Below are positions 23,971 to 32,034 of a stretch of DNA of 64,000 nt, one piece after another. Origin of the DNA: an uncultured Clostridia bacterium (GTDB taxonomy: Bacteria > Bacillota > Clostridia > Christensenellales > Borkfalkiaceae); contig CAMFEK010000004.1 in the NCBI GenBank assembly GCA_945949395.1, positions 26,960-90,959 on the forward strand, in the 5' to 3' direction. Every line of letters begins with the position of its first letter. Position 1 is the first letter of the stretch. The translations under genes and the position numbers were made by a program. The notes under the pieces were generated by a model. That model ran no database searches and was not told the DNA's origin. It saw nothing but the letters and a program-made list of their open reading frames with translations.

Positions 23971-24394
23971 AACAAACCTCATCTTCAGGAAGTTCGGGAC
24001 CTTCATAAAAATACCAAGGAATCTCAAGGCAATCAAAACGAATCGCTCTTTCCACCTCAACACTTAACAACTGCTTAGCGAGTTCCAGCTCGGCAAGAAG
24101 TTGCAATGTCATCATGGGCTTTTCCGTTTTTTCAATCAATTCCTTGTAGTCGCTTGCACTTGCCGAAGCTTTAAATCCGCTGTTAGTCAAATAAGTCACA
24201 GTGAGGAGCTCATCTTCGGGGAACGGAAAAGTCCTTTCAACGATATTACCTTTCTCTGTTTTCACGGTATAGTTATAAGAATTAGTAAAACGATATTTTT
24301 CGAGGAGTTTTCTCTCAAAAAGGATACTAGCATTTTCGAGACCAGTTAAAATCTGAGCTTTGGTTGCAGTTGCAGGGATATTTACTTTAATCAT
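23957..24394 (-). CDS. Element protein, unknown function
   Basis: A 145-residue protein, start chosen at MIKVNIPATATK because AAGGAG lies nine bases before it; the frame extends seven codons further up. The content is helical and acidic at the C-terminus (PELPEDEVCYEDF). No family is recognised. It begins four bases after the stop of the previous gene, so it is translationally linked to it. Confidence 0.6.
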   Translation of the reverse strand: MIKVNIPATATKAQILTGLENASILFERKLLEKYRFTNSYNYTVKTEKGNIVERTFPFPEDELLTVTYLTNSGFKASASASDYKELIEKTEKPMMTLQLLAELELAKQLLSVEVERAIRFDCLEIPWYFYEGPELPEDEVCYEDF

Positions 24395-24398
24395 AATT

Positions 24399-24803
24399 TT
24401 ATTCTCCTTCGCCATTATAGGCGGTGTAATTCATATGTCCGAGGCCATCATTTTCGACCACGCGAGGAGTATAGATACGGTTTGCAAGCTGTTTTTCACG
24501 CTTACGCATTTCGCCGATCACCTGTGCTAAGGCGCCGAACGCTTTGTTATTCTTTTCAATCCAATCAATAAGAGGAACAGAAAGATAAATTTGATCTTTA
24601 AAACCTCTACGGGCACGAAGATTTTGAGTGAACTCTTCTAACATTTTATCGTCGCAAAGACCGAACTCAAGGTAGTGCTGAAAGTCGCAAGTGCGCTTAT
24701 CAGCGAGGGAAAGATTCGCTTCAGCGACTTTATATTCATTTTTCAACTGAAGCACATTTTTTACAAACTCGGAAACTTGTTCCGATGATATTGTTTTACA
24801 CAT
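24399..24803 (-). CDS. Element protein, unknown function (helical)
   Basis: A 134-residue, mostly helical, charged protein (EFVKNVLQLKNEYKVAEANLSLADK) that may form a coiled coil. SD is GGAGATAACC. It is the first full-size gene of the minus-strand element operon, behind the leader peptide and hairpins at 24.86-24.98 kb, so its expression is probably attenuated. No known domain is recognised. Confidence 0.6.
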   Translation of the reverse strand: MCKTISSEQVSEFVKNVLQLKNEYKVAEANLSLADKRTCDFQHYLEFGLCDDKMLEEFTQNLRARRGFKDQIYLSVPLIDWIEKNNKAFGALAQVIGEMRKREKQLANRIYTPRVVENDGLGHMNYTAYNGEGE

Positions 24804-24861
24804 GGTTATCTCCTAAAAAAAGGTTGTGTTTTTCATAATAATTTGGTATAATGTTGCCATC

Positions 24862-24941
24862 GAAAAATAACGACGATTCGTTATCTTTTCGACTTCTGTA
24901 CCGTTGCAAGTTTTAAGTTTCCTAGGCTCATCTTGCAACGG
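24862..24941 (-). promoter_or_regulatory. Candidate attenuator behind the leader peptide
   Basis: Two hairpins in the minus-strand mRNA. The first, CCGTTGCAAG with CTTGCAACGG (24932-24941 and 24901-24910), contains the last codons and stop of the leader peptide. The second, GAAAAGATAACGA with TCGTTATTTTTC (24878-24890 and 24862-24873), has a T-rich 3' arm. Ribosomes on the leader would melt the first hairpin. Confidence 0.5.
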
Positions 24942-24984
24942 TCATTTCATTTTTTGGTGGTGCGTTGGGATGATAGTAGCTCAT
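24928..24984 (-). CDS. 18-residue leader peptide of the element operon
   Basis: The peptide is MSYYHPNAPPKNEMTVAR, behind an excellent Shine-Dalgarno AAGGAGGT five bases upstream. It lies about 47 nt after the predicted transcription start and ends inside a hairpin, as leader peptides of attenuated operons do. Tn916 is known to use a comparable leader-based attenuation upstream of its operon. The regulatory signal is unknown. Confidence 0.5.
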   Translation of the reverse strand: MSYYHPNAPPKNEMTVAR

Positions 24985-25011
24985 CGCTTACCTCCTTTTT
25001 TCTCTATTAAT

Positions 25012-25090
25012 TCGAGATATTCTTGAATTATATTATCATTATAAACGAGATAATCTTGAATGTCAAGTAAATATTCGAGAACTTCTTGAT
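25012..25090 (-). promoter_or_regulatory. Element operon promoter with three repressor operators
   Basis: Minus-strand promoter TTGACA (25061-25066), 17 bp, TATAAT (25038-25043): full consensus. Three near-palindromic sites CGAGAnnnTCTTG (within 25012-25027, 25045-25060, 25075-25090) are spaced 33 and 30 bp, about three helical turns. They lie just after +1, in the spacer, and upstream of the -35. They are the likely binding sites of the adjacent XRE repressor. Confidence 0.75.
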
Positions 25091-25162
25091 TTTTTTTAAG
25101 ATTTTTTATATAATTTTTATAACATGAGAATGAAAATAATAGATATACTTTCTCTTTACCCC

Positions 25163-25190
25163 TTGATTTTTACGAGGGGAGGTGTATAAT
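25163..25190 (+). promoter_or_regulatory. Promoter of the XRE repressor gene
   Basis: -35 TTGATT (25163-25168), 16 bp, -10 TATAAT (25185-25190). The short leader rules out starts before 25197. Confidence 0.6.
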
Positions 25191-25208
25191 ATAGGAAAGA
25201 GGTTATTT

Positions 25209-25532
25209 ATGATCCGTCTTAAAGAATTAAGAAAAGAAAGAAAAATAACACAAGGTGAAATTGCAAAACTTTGTAATACAAGCGTATCAAATGTTTCAGG
25301 TTGGGAATTAGGTAAATGGGATCCCGATCCGTCTATGCTTGTCCTTTTAGCGAGCTTCTTTAGCGTAAGCGTTGATTACTTGATCGGACACGATTTAAAC
25401 GAACCTTCTTTAGGTGAGTTTACCTTTTTATCTGAAGATGAAAAAGATATTCTTCGAAGTTATCGAAACCTTTCCACTGAAAAGAAAAAGTCTGCAACCG
25501 CTATGATAAAGGCTTTAGTTGAGATAAAATAA
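25209..25532 (+). CDS. XRE-family repressor of the mobile element
   Basis: A 107-residue regulator. Residues 3-58 form a lambda-repressor-like helix-turn-helix (LKELRKERKITQGEIAKLC, SVSNVSGWELGKWDPDPSML, FFSVSVDYLIG). The C-terminal 45 residues are helical and probably mediate dimerisation. There is no peptidase domain, so it is unlikely to be RecA-cleaved. The start ATG was chosen because the promoter begins transcription near 25197; SD GGAAAGAGG. It is divergent from the integrase operon and probably binds the three CGAGAnnnTCTTG sites. Confidence 0.85.
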   Translation: MIRLKELRKERKITQGEIAKLCNTSVSNVSGWELGKWDPDPSMLVLLASFFSVSVDYLIGHDLNEPSLGEFTFLSEDEKDILRSYRNLSTEKKKSATAMIKALVEIK

Positions 25533-25584
25533 TCTTATATTAAAGCAATTCTTCATCTCTGTATTTCATTTATCTTATGGTTAA

Positions 25585-25729
25585 ATTATACACTAAGCAT
25601 GTAATAATGTCAATTATTTATACACACTTAGTATATATCTATTACTTATACACTTAGTGTATAAATGACTCAATTATCCTTTCTTTCATAAGTCTAAATT
25701 ATAATTTTAAAATATACACTTTGTATTTT
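25585..25729 (+). repeat. Four palindromic repeats of the type TATACACTTAGTGTATA
   Basis: The central copy is a perfect 19-bp palindrome TTATACACTTAGTGTATAA (25646-25664). Related copies lie near 25585-25605, 25617-25636 and 25711-25729. They fill the gap upstream of a small DNA-binding protein gene and may be its operators or iterons. Confidence 0.65.
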
Positions 25730-25739
25730 TTCAAGACTC

Positions 25740-25768
25740 TTGACGAAAAAGGAAATAAATGATAAAAT
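25740..25768 (+). promoter_or_regulatory. Promoter of the RHH protein gene
   Basis: -35 TTGACG (25740-25745), 17 bp, -10 TAAAAT (25763-25768), about 28 bp before the start codon and just after the palindromic repeats. Confidence 0.6.
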
Positions 25769-25795
25769 TGAATTATATAAAAGGAAAGAAATAAT

Positions 25796-26002
25796 ATGGC
25801 ACTTAGTGAATCTCAAGCAAGAGCAAATAAAGCATATCGTCAAAGAAATAAGGGTAAACAAAAAGCTGTTAATATTGTTTTGCCTGCCGATGAGCTTGAA
25901 AAAGACAAGGCAAGGATCAAAGCAGCCGGATATGATACGTTACCTGCTTTTTGGAGATATGCCGTCGATACTTTGCCTCCTTTAGAAAAAGAAAATGAAT
26001 AA
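25796..26002 (+). CDS. Small ribbon-helix-helix-like DNA-binding protein
   Basis: A 68-residue protein with a basic N-terminus (RANKAYRQRNKGKQK). A strand VNIVLP is followed by two helices (ADELEKDKARIKAAG, LPAFWRYAVDTL), the MetJ/Arc ribbon-helix-helix pattern. SD is AAGGAAAG. It has its own promoter and terminator. The palindromic repeats directly upstream are its likely target, making it an autoregulator or a replication/partition accessory protein. Confidence 0.65.
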   Translation: MALSESQARANKAYRQRNKGKQKAVNIVLPADELEKDKARIKAAGYDTLPAFWRYAVDTLPPLEKENE

Positions 26003-26005
26003 TCA

Positions 26006-26040
26006 AAAAGCGTTGACATATTCAGTCAACGCTTTTGGCT
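26006..26040 (+). terminator. Terminator after the RHH gene
   Basis: A perfect 12-bp stem (AAAAGCGTTGAC with GTCAACGCTTTT) and a T-rich tail. Confidence 0.88.
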
Positions 26041-26071
26041 TTTATAGGATGTCTCTTCGACACAATATTTT

Positions 26072-26233
26072 ATAATTTTTCCGAAAGTAAAGGTACAAAG
26101 ATGTATCGTACATTTGATCCGAAATTCGATCAAGTATGTACCGAGTAAGGATTACAAGGCATTCACAGCACAACTAAAGAAAATATACGGAGCAGCATCG
26201 TTAAAGGCAGCACAGGCAGAAAATGAACTGTAG
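26072..26233 (+). pseudogene. IS256-family transposase fragment
   Basis: An uninterrupted frame of about 53 residues reads FPKVKVQRCIVHLIRNS, then IKYVPSKDYKAFTAQLKKIY. This is the conserved mid-region of IS256 (mutator-type) transposases. It ends at a TAG, and nothing of the N-terminal or C-terminal parts remains. 26234-26375 holds only AT-rich sequence. Confidence 0.8.
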
Positions 26234-26375
26234 TTTTAATTCGGGACAGAAAAAAGAATAAACAAGATTCTTCGGAAACAGACAAAAAGAAAGATGATGA
26301 AAATAAATAAATTTTTCTAATTGTGACATATGGGTGCGTATTTAATGCGCTATAATGAAGAAAAGGAGATTAAAT

Positions 26376-27023
26376 ATGACACGTGAAATAGAGTTTTTAC
26401 CATGGGGACTTAGAGGGGCCGTATTTTCATTTCAGGCGGTAGATTATCCACGAAATAGAACGTTATGTTACGACGATGATTTCAAATGCAGTGATGTCGG
26501 AATGTTTTGTTTTGACGAAGATGATATCGAGTTCTTCATGTATTTCATGGATAAGTATTTCGATGATGAATTCTATGCCAATAGGTTTGATTATGAACGG
26601 CAGATCGGAGGCTTTGAAGGCTTTGAACATTGGGGATGCTCTAATCATTTTTCTTACGAATCGCTTAAACAGATGTGTGATGAAATTTTACAAATAGAAC
26701 CGCAGTTGGGGCGGAATCGTCGGCTACTGCAACGCAAACGCCAAAGTAACGTCCTGCAAAGTTTCTTCCGCGACGTTCGAGTATCGAGGGGAGGAATCGG
26801 GGTTGCACCACAAAAATATTTTCGGCACGCACGTCAATTGCGATTTGCAGCCGCATGTGGGAATTATTTGCGGGAGCGCGGCGAAGAGCGATTCCTTCTC
26901 GGGCAATTCCCATTCGAGTACCGCAAAATCCCTTCAAATCAAGGGCGGAAACTTCCACAACGGCGACCGCGAAAAGGCTATCTCTTTAAGCAGTTGGACG
27001 GAATGGTCGGAAGTATCGCTTGA
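26376..27023 (+). CDS. Chimeric ORF: hypothetical protein joined to unrelated sequence
   Basis: The start has a good SD (AAGGAG, 7-nt spacing). Residues 1-108 form an acidic, aromatic-rich protein (MTREIEFLPWGLRGAVFSF, FDEDDIEFFMYFMDKYF) without a known family. After about position 26697 the frame becomes Arg-rich and unnatural, because it runs out of frame through the fragment of another gene. The real protein is therefore truncated at a DNA junction near 26.70 kb. This is the left edge of the GC-richer segment. Confidence 0.45.
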   Translation: MTREIEFLPWGLRGAVFSFQAVDYPRNRTLCYDDDFKCSDVGMFCFDEDDIEFFMYFMDKYFDDEFYANRFDYERQIGGFEGFEHWGCSNHFSYESLKQMCDEILQIEPQLGRNRRLLQRKRQSNVLQSFFRDVRVSRGGIGVAPQKYFRHARQLRFAAACGNYLRERGEERFLLGQFPFEYRKIPSNQGRKLPQRRPRKGYLFKQLDGMVGSIA

Positions 27024-27138
27024 ATTTGATCGAAATTTTTTTGAAACAGAACGCGCGGCGCCGCCCAAATTATGGGCGGCGCCGCGTTGCATTGTATCAA
27101 AATACCGAACGGGAAAGCGAGAAGTGTACCGCATTTAG
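26698..27138 (+). pseudogene. Truncated surface-protein fragment with a GLUG-like motif
   Basis: In a different frame from the preceding ORF, this fragment reads WGGIVGYCNANAKVTSC at its start, like GLUG repeats of bacterial surface proteins, followed by a Ser/His/Gly-rich tail. It has no start codon and is preceded by a stop at 26695-26697, so only the 3' part of a gene is left. The last 25 or so codons may be run-on. Confidence 0.5.
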
Positions 27139-27264
27139 GCTCCCCCTACTACGGGGAGCCTTCCGTAGAGCCCGCGCGCACTATTTGGAAAAGCGAGGGG
27201 AAGCCAAGAGTAAGGTGAGCAGTTTCACTGCATTCGCCCCCCAAGGGGGAAGCCAAGAAGGGGG

Positions 27265-27380
27265 CGGTCATCCTGACCGTAGGGAAGGATCCCAAATTAC
27301 AAAGTCCGACTATATGGACTTCGTACGGGGGATTCTTCAATCGCTCGCTTTGCTCGCTCAATCAGAATGACCGAAAGCGG
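27265..27380 (+). repeat. Dispersed palindromic repeat, copy 1
   Basis: It begins GGTCATCCTGAC and ends CAATCAGAATGACCGAAAG. The inside shares GGATCCCAAATTAC, AAGTCCGACTATATG and GGGGATTCTTCAATCGCTC with the copies at 32.6 and 33.9 kb. The preceding 27139-27263 carries a second repeat type (CTCCCCCTACTACGGGGAG, GGGGGAAGCC). Confidence 0.75.
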
Positions 27381-27385
27381 CAATT

Positions 27386-28261
27386 TTAATATTCGCTCGG
27401 TTTTAACAAAATGGAGCGGGCGTCGGTCGGGTCGACGGCGTTTTCCACCTCGTAGGTCGGGTGAATTTGCAGTTGACTGTAAGTCGCGGGGAGCGTGCTG
27501 GGGCTGTAACCCGTAATGCGCTTAAACATACGGTTAAAATTGCGAATGGTGCCGAATCCGCAGGCAATCGCAATCTTCGTCATGTTCAGTTTCGTTGTGC
27601 GCAGAAGGTCGATCGCCTTTTCCACCCGCACGAGGTTCAAATATTGCGTAAACGTCATATCGGTGCGTCGCTTGAAAAAACGGGAGAAGTACGATTCGCT
27701 GAGCGCCATAAAGCGGGCGGCGTTTGCCAACGAGTAATTGGCGTAATGCAAATCGATTTCCTTAATGAGCGCTTTGTATTGCTCTTCCAAATATCCCTCG
27801 TCGCGCTCCTTTTGTTGCGTTTTCTCCCCCATAAAAATATCGAGGATAAGCCGCTCGATGCGGTTATTGACCGAGATCGTAAAAAGGGGAAGCTCGCCCG
27901 AGAGCTCCTCGTCCAAGGCTTGAAAAATTTGCGAAAAAGAATAATCCTTCGAAAGCAAAGGGAAAACGAGTTCTTTTTCGCCGATGACGTTTTTTGTAAG
28001 CTCGTTATCGAAGAGAATGAAAGCGAGAATACTCCCGTTCGCCCCCTGAATGAAGTGCGTACTACGCGGGGCGATAAAGGCGCATTGCCCTTTCGCGAGG
28101 ATAAAATCCCGCCCGTTTACATTGCATTTTGCTTCGCCCGTTTCGCAATAGACGATCTCGCAATCGGAATGCCAATGGGGCAGGTTGATTAAATTTTTGT
28201 ATTTTCCCACCCAAACGCGCCGCTCGCTCGAATAGCTGCGAAGTTCTCTGTTCACAATCAT
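27386..28261 (-). CDS. AraC-family transcription regulator (GH3-C locus)
   Basis: A 291-residue regulator. The N-terminal cupin-like sensor domain (residues about 20-95) contains HWHSDCEIVYCETGEA. The C-terminal double helix-turn-helix (about 180-275) contains NAARFMALSESYFSRFFKRRT and KIAIACGFGTIRNFNRMFKRITG. The frame extends far upstream, but the ATG at 28261 with AAAGGAG about 11 bases before gives the family length. It is divergent from the lipoprotein-GH3-C operon and probably activates it in response to a sugar. Confidence 0.88.
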   Translation of the reverse strand: MIVNRELRSYSSERRVWVGKYKNLINLPHWHSDCEIVYCETGEAKCNVNGRDFILAKGQCAFIAPRSTHFIQGANGSILAFILFDNELTKNVIGEKELVFPLLSKDYSFSQIFQALDEELSGELPLFTISVNNRIERLILDIFMGEKTQQKERDEGYLEEQYKALIKEIDLHYANYSLANAARFMALSESYFSRFFKRRTDMTFTQYLNLVRVEKAIDLLRTTKLNMTKIAIACGFGTIRNFNRMFKRITGYSPSTLPATYSQLQIHPTYEVENAVDPTDARSILLKPSEY

Positions 28262-28339
28262 ATGTCCGATTTCTCCTTTGCTGACGCTTCCATTATAGCA
28301 CATTGAGCAGAAAATGTCCATAAAACGGCAAAAAAATTC

Positions 28340-28367
28340 TTGAATGAAAAAATAAATGTGATATGAT
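28340..28367 (+). promoter_or_regulatory. Promoter of the GH3-C operon
   Basis: -35 TTGAAT (28340-28345), 16 bp, -10 TATGAT (28362-28367). The LytTR box of the other GH3 operons is absent, matching control by the divergent AraC protein. A leader of about 125 nt follows. Confidence 0.5.
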
Positions 28368-28498
28368 AGTGTCAGAAGCGATTCGTAAACGGGTTTCGTG
28401 GAAAAAAATTCCCTTCGGGCGGAAAAGTTTGTGGGACAAATGAGTACAGGAGTTCGGTTGCGAGAGCAAAAAATTACCATATTTTTGGAGGTGTTGTT

Positions 28499-29083
28499 AT
28501 GAAAGGTTTCAAAAAATTTGCAGTGGCGCTCGGCGTAGCGTCGGTAATGGCGGCGTCTCTCGGGACAATGGCGGGTTGCGGAGAACCTGCGGTCGAGAAC
28601 CTCGGAACGTATTCGTTCACGCAATCGACAGTTAGAGCCATTGAATATGGCGGTACCGGATATTGGGTTATGAATACCGTTGCGGATACGATTGCGGTAA
28701 AATCGGACAATACTTTCGAAGTAAAGTCGGATTATCAGTGGTACGCTTCCGATAACGGAAAAGTTTATAATCGCCAAGACTATCTTTCCTATGGCGTTTA
28801 CGGCACCTATGAAATTGTAAGCGAAGATAAAGATTTGAACGAAATGACGATTAAAATTGTCGACGTAACCGCATTTTGGTCCAATCAGGGCGAAGAGGAC
28901 GACAAATATAAGTTATTCGAAAAAGGTGCCTTCCCTGCGGGCGGAGAGGACGAAGCCAATAATAAGATAACGAATCGCGCAATCGGTTTAATCGGAAAAC
29001 AATTCATTCTCTGTGGAGATTATACTATCAGCGAGACGCTCAAAGTTGCAAGCTCAAACGGTAGCGATACTACGTACAACTAA
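28499..29083 (+). CDS. Lipoprotein of unknown function preceding GH3-C
   Basis: A 194-residue lipoprotein with lipobox MAGC (lipidated Cys near 27). The mature part is beta-rich with many Tyr/Trp residues (GTGYWVMNTVADTIAV, DYQWYASDNGKVY). No family is recognised. SD is TTGGAGGTG. It occupies the same place relative to GH3-C as the 229-residue lipoprotein upstream of GH3-B, which suggests a shared role such as substrate binding or enzyme docking. Confidence 0.7.
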   Translation: MKGFKKFAVALGVASVMAASLGTMAGCGEPAVENLGTYSFTQSTVRAIEYGGTGYWVMNTVADTIAVKSDNTFEVKSDYQWYASDNGKVYNRQDYLSYGVYGTYEIVSEDKDLNEMTIKIVDVTAFWSNQGEEDDKYKLFEKGAFPAGGEDEANNKITNRAIGLIGKQFILCGDYTISETLKVASSNGSDTTYN

Positions 29084-29106
29084 ATTAGAATGTGGAGAGG
29101 TTTTTT

Positions 29107-32034
29107 ATGAAAAGGAATTTTCTTTCCGCTTTGTTTCGCGGTCTTACTGCGGTGTTCGCATTTCTCTTTATCGTGCTTATTTTCTTTACGATTGTTGCGA
29201 ACGCAAATGCGGGCGGAATTAACAACTTTCTTGGAATTTCCGCGAGCAATAAAAACGAGGGAAGCGGCGAAATTCGCTTTAAGAGCTCGTACGGCGATTT
29301 GAGCGACGAGAACCTCAAAAAGCTCATTGCCGACGAGATGGCGTACTGCACCGAGCAGCTCGAAGAGGGTTCCGTTCTTTTGAAGAACGACGGCGCGCTT
29401 CCGCTTGCAAAAACGGAGCGCAACGTAACGCTGTTCGGTCGGTGGAGCGTAGATATCCGCTACCGCAATTCCAACGGCGGCGGCTCTGCCGATCCCGCGC
29501 GGGAAATCAATTTGAAAAAGGCGTTCAACGACAAGGGATTCACGATCAACGATACTTTGTATGATGCCTATAAAGCAAGCAAAACGGAACGTGTGAAAGA
29601 GGGCGACGAAACGGCGAGCGTAGGGGAAGAGGCGGCAAGCTTTTACACTCCCGCTCTCAAAAGCACCTTCTCAAGCCATAACGACGCAGCAATCGTATTG
29701 CTTTCCCGTTGGGGCGGCGAGGGAACGGATATGTCGCGCAAGACGGTGGAGGGCGTTTCCCAGCTTGCCCTGCAACCCACCGAGCGTGCGATGCTCCAAA
29801 TGATTAAGGATTCAGGTGCGTTCAGTAAAATTATCGTACTCGTCAACAGCGTATATCCGATCGAGCTTACCTGGCTCGACGAGCTCGGCGTAAACGCTTG
29901 CCTTTGGATCGGCAATCCCGGTTATTACGGACTTCCCGGCGTGGTAAACGTTTTAACGGGCGATGCGAATCCTTCGGGCAAACTCGTCGATACGTTTGCT
30001 GCAAATTCTCTCTCGGCGCCTGCCGTACAAAACTTCGGATATAACGCTTACGAAAACGGGAACGATCTGGACGTCGATTTCGCAAGGAATTACGTTGTAT
30101 ACCAAGAGGGAATCTACATAGGCTATAAGTACTACGAAACCCGCTATGCCGACGGCGTATTGGGTCAGGGCAACGCAACGGGTAATGCCGGTGTGTATGC
30201 TTCCAAAAATAACAGCTGGAACTACGCGGACGAAATCGACTATCCCTTCGGATACGGGCTTTCGTACACGACCTTCTCGCAGACGCTCGATTCCGTCGTC
30301 TACAACGAAGCGGACGATACGTTCAAGGCAACCGTCACCGTAGAAAACACGGGGACGGTAGCGGGAAAAACCCCCGTTCAGCTCTACGTTCAGCTTCCCT
30401 ACACGGCGGGCGGCGTAGAAAAAGCGGCAATCCAGCTCGTGGCATACGGCAAAACAAAGGAGATCGCGGCGGGCTCTTCCGACAAGGTTGAAATTACCTT
30501 CAACCGCTATTTGATGGCGAGCTACGATATTTCCGCGCACGAGGGCAAGGGCGGCTATATCCTCGATCAGGGTACCTATTACTTTGCAGTCGGTAACGAT
30601 TCGCACAACGCATTGAATAACGTACTTGCGGCGCAAAACGCAACGGGCATGTTCGATCAGTTCGGCAATCCCGTAGAGGGCAATACGGGCGCGGTGAAAA
30701 CGTACGAGCTCGCCGCAAAGGACGATACAAGCTACCGCATTTCCCAATACACGGAAAACGAGGTGAATAACCTCTTCGATTATGCGGACGTCAATTATTA
30801 TTACGATACCCCCGTCGTCACCTATCTGACGCGGAGTGATTGGCAGGGAACCTTCCCCGAAAAGGTCGTGCTTACGGCAAATGCAAAAATTAAAAATGCT
30901 TTGAACATGAGCAAGTATGATATTACGAAAGGGAAAAAATCGCTGGATTCCGTCCCTTACGAAAAGCCCGCGAATCTGACGTTGGCGGATATGTGGGACG
31001 TTCCGTTCGAAGATGCTAAATGGACGAAATTCGTTCAACAACTTTCCATCGAAGATCTTTGTTTGCTTGCCAACGAGTATTACGGTAACGGAAAACTTGA
31101 TTCCATTAATAAACCGCCCACGGTTACGTCGGAAGGTTCGGAGGGGTGTTCTCAACGCTATCTATACGGCGATAAGGGGATTGCTACGGGTTATGCGAGC
31201 GATACCTTGCTTGCGGCAACCTGGAACCACGCATTGCAGGCGAAGTACGGCGATTTCTACGCCGAAGACGCTCTCTACTGCGGCGTGCACACCGTGCACG
31301 GTCCCGGGGCGGGTATGCACCGTACGCCGTTTAGCGGCAGAAACGCGGAGTACTTCTCCGAGGATAGCGTAGTTTCCTACTACTGCGGCAAAGAATTGAT
31401 AGAGGCAATGAGCGCGAAAGGGCTTGCCAATAACTTTAAGCACTTTTTCTTAAACGATCAGGAGAGTGGACGGAGAGGCGTTTCTACTTTCTCGAATGAG
31501 CAAGCGATTCGCGAAATTTATTTGCGTGCATTTGAAGGTGGTGTAACGAGCAATAGCGCCATTGCAATGATGACTTCGTACAATCGCGTGGGACCCATTT
31601 ACATGGCTGCGGATGCTACGGTGCAGTTTAAGCTGTTGCGCGGTGAATGGGGATATAAAGGTTATACTATGACCGACTATATTCAGGCTAACGATTATTC
31701 GGTTACGGTGGATGCGCTAATGAACGGAACCGATCAGTTCGGCGGAAACAAAAGGCAAACCGAAATCAAGCAGTTGCTACTGCGCAATAAAGCAACGAGC
31801 GGCGATTTGATGGAAGCAATGCAAGAAAGCGCACACCGCATTCTTTGGGCGTATTCGCGCACATCCATGATGAACGGATTAACGAGCAATGCATCGTTTG
31901 AAGATTTTACAGCATGGTGGCAGAACGCACTCGTCGCAATCGACGTCGTTATGGGCGTGATTACGGTAGGACTCTGCGGTACGTACGTATTCTTCCATTA
32001 TTTCAAAAAGAATCGTGAGGAGGTGCAGGCATGA
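29107..32034 (+). CDS. Membrane-anchored GH3 glycosidase with inverted domain order (GH3-C)
   Basis: A 975-residue homologue of GH3-A. An N-terminal helix (residues about 10-34) is followed by the C-domain first (EGSVLLKNDGALPL), an Fn3-like domain (DYPFGYGLSYTTF), and the barrel last, with KHF at 778-780 and nucleophile Asp857 in TMTDYI, the same residue numbers as GH3-A. A C-terminal helix at about 938-962 precedes a basic tail. The start at ATG 29107 follows GGAGAGG; the GTG five codons upstream is less likely. Codon use is GC-richer than in GH3-A and GH3-B. The downstream four-helix gene overlaps by four bases. Confidence 0.85.
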   Translation: MKRNFLSALFRGLTAVFAFLFIVLIFFTIVANANAGGINNFLGISASNKNEGSGEIRFKSSYGDLSDENLKKLIADEMAYCTEQLEEGSVLLKNDGALPLAKTERNVTLFGRWSVDIRYRNSNGGGSADPAREINLKKAFNDKGFTINDTLYDAYKASKTERVKEGDETASVGEEAASFYTPALKSTFSSHNDAAIVLLSRWGGEGTDMSRKTVEGVSQLALQPTERAMLQMIKDSGAFSKIIVLVNSVYPIELTWLDELGVNACLWIGNPGYYGLPGVVNVLTGDANPSGKLVDTFAANSLSAPAVQNFGYNAYENGNDLDVDFARNYVVYQEGIYIGYKYYETRYADGVLGQGNATGNAGVYASKNNSWNYADEIDYPFGYGLSYTTFSQTLDSVVYNEADDTFKATVTVENTGTVAGKTPVQLYVQLPYTAGGVEKAAIQLVAYGKTKEIAAGSSDKVEITFNRYLMASYDISAHEGKGGYILDQGTYYFAVGNDSHNALNNVLAAQNATGMFDQFGNPVEGNTGAVKTYELAAKDDTSYRISQYTENEVNNLFDYADVNYYYDTPVVTYLTRSDWQGTFPEKVVLTANAKIKNALNMSKYDITKGKKSLDSVPYEKPANLTLADMWDVPFEDAKWTKFVQQLSIEDLCLLANEYYGNGKLDSINKPPTVTSEGSEGCSQRYLYGDKGIATGYASDTLLAATWNHALQAKYGDFYAEDALYCGVHTVHGPGAGMHRTPFSGRNAEYFSEDSVVSYYCGKELIEAMSAKGLANNFKHFFLNDQESGRRGVSTFSNEQAIREIYLRAFEGGVTSNSAIAMMTSYNRVGPIYMAADATVQFKLLRGEWGYKGYTMTDYIQANDYSVTVDALMNGTDQFGGNKRQTEIKQLLLRNKATSGDLMEAMQESAHRILWAYSRTSMMNGLTSNASFEDFTAWWQNALVAIDVVMGVITVGLCGTYVFFHYFKKNREEVQA

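Larger units (their letters stand above)
22045..26002. mobile_element. Tn916-like integration and regulation module
   Basis: A minus-strand operon (24.98 to 22.05 kb) ends with excisionase, integrase and a ribbon-helix-helix protein. It is controlled from a divergent region next to an XRE repressor, with a second small DNA-binding protein behind palindromic repeats. This is the control end of an integrative element. No relaxase, coupling protein or conjugation gene is present, so it is a remnant or an integrative mobilisable element. Its ends are not identified. Confidence 0.55.

Noticed and set aside
25740-25985. 81-codon ORF overlapping the 68-residue RHH gene
   Set aside because: Different frame, begins at the -35 box of the RHH promoter and has no ribosome binding site.
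28262-28777. N-terminal extension of the AraC regulator frame towards 28777
   Set aside because: It would overlap the start of the divergent lipoprotein gene and its promoter. The internal ATG at 28261 has a Shine-Dalgarno and gives the normal family length.
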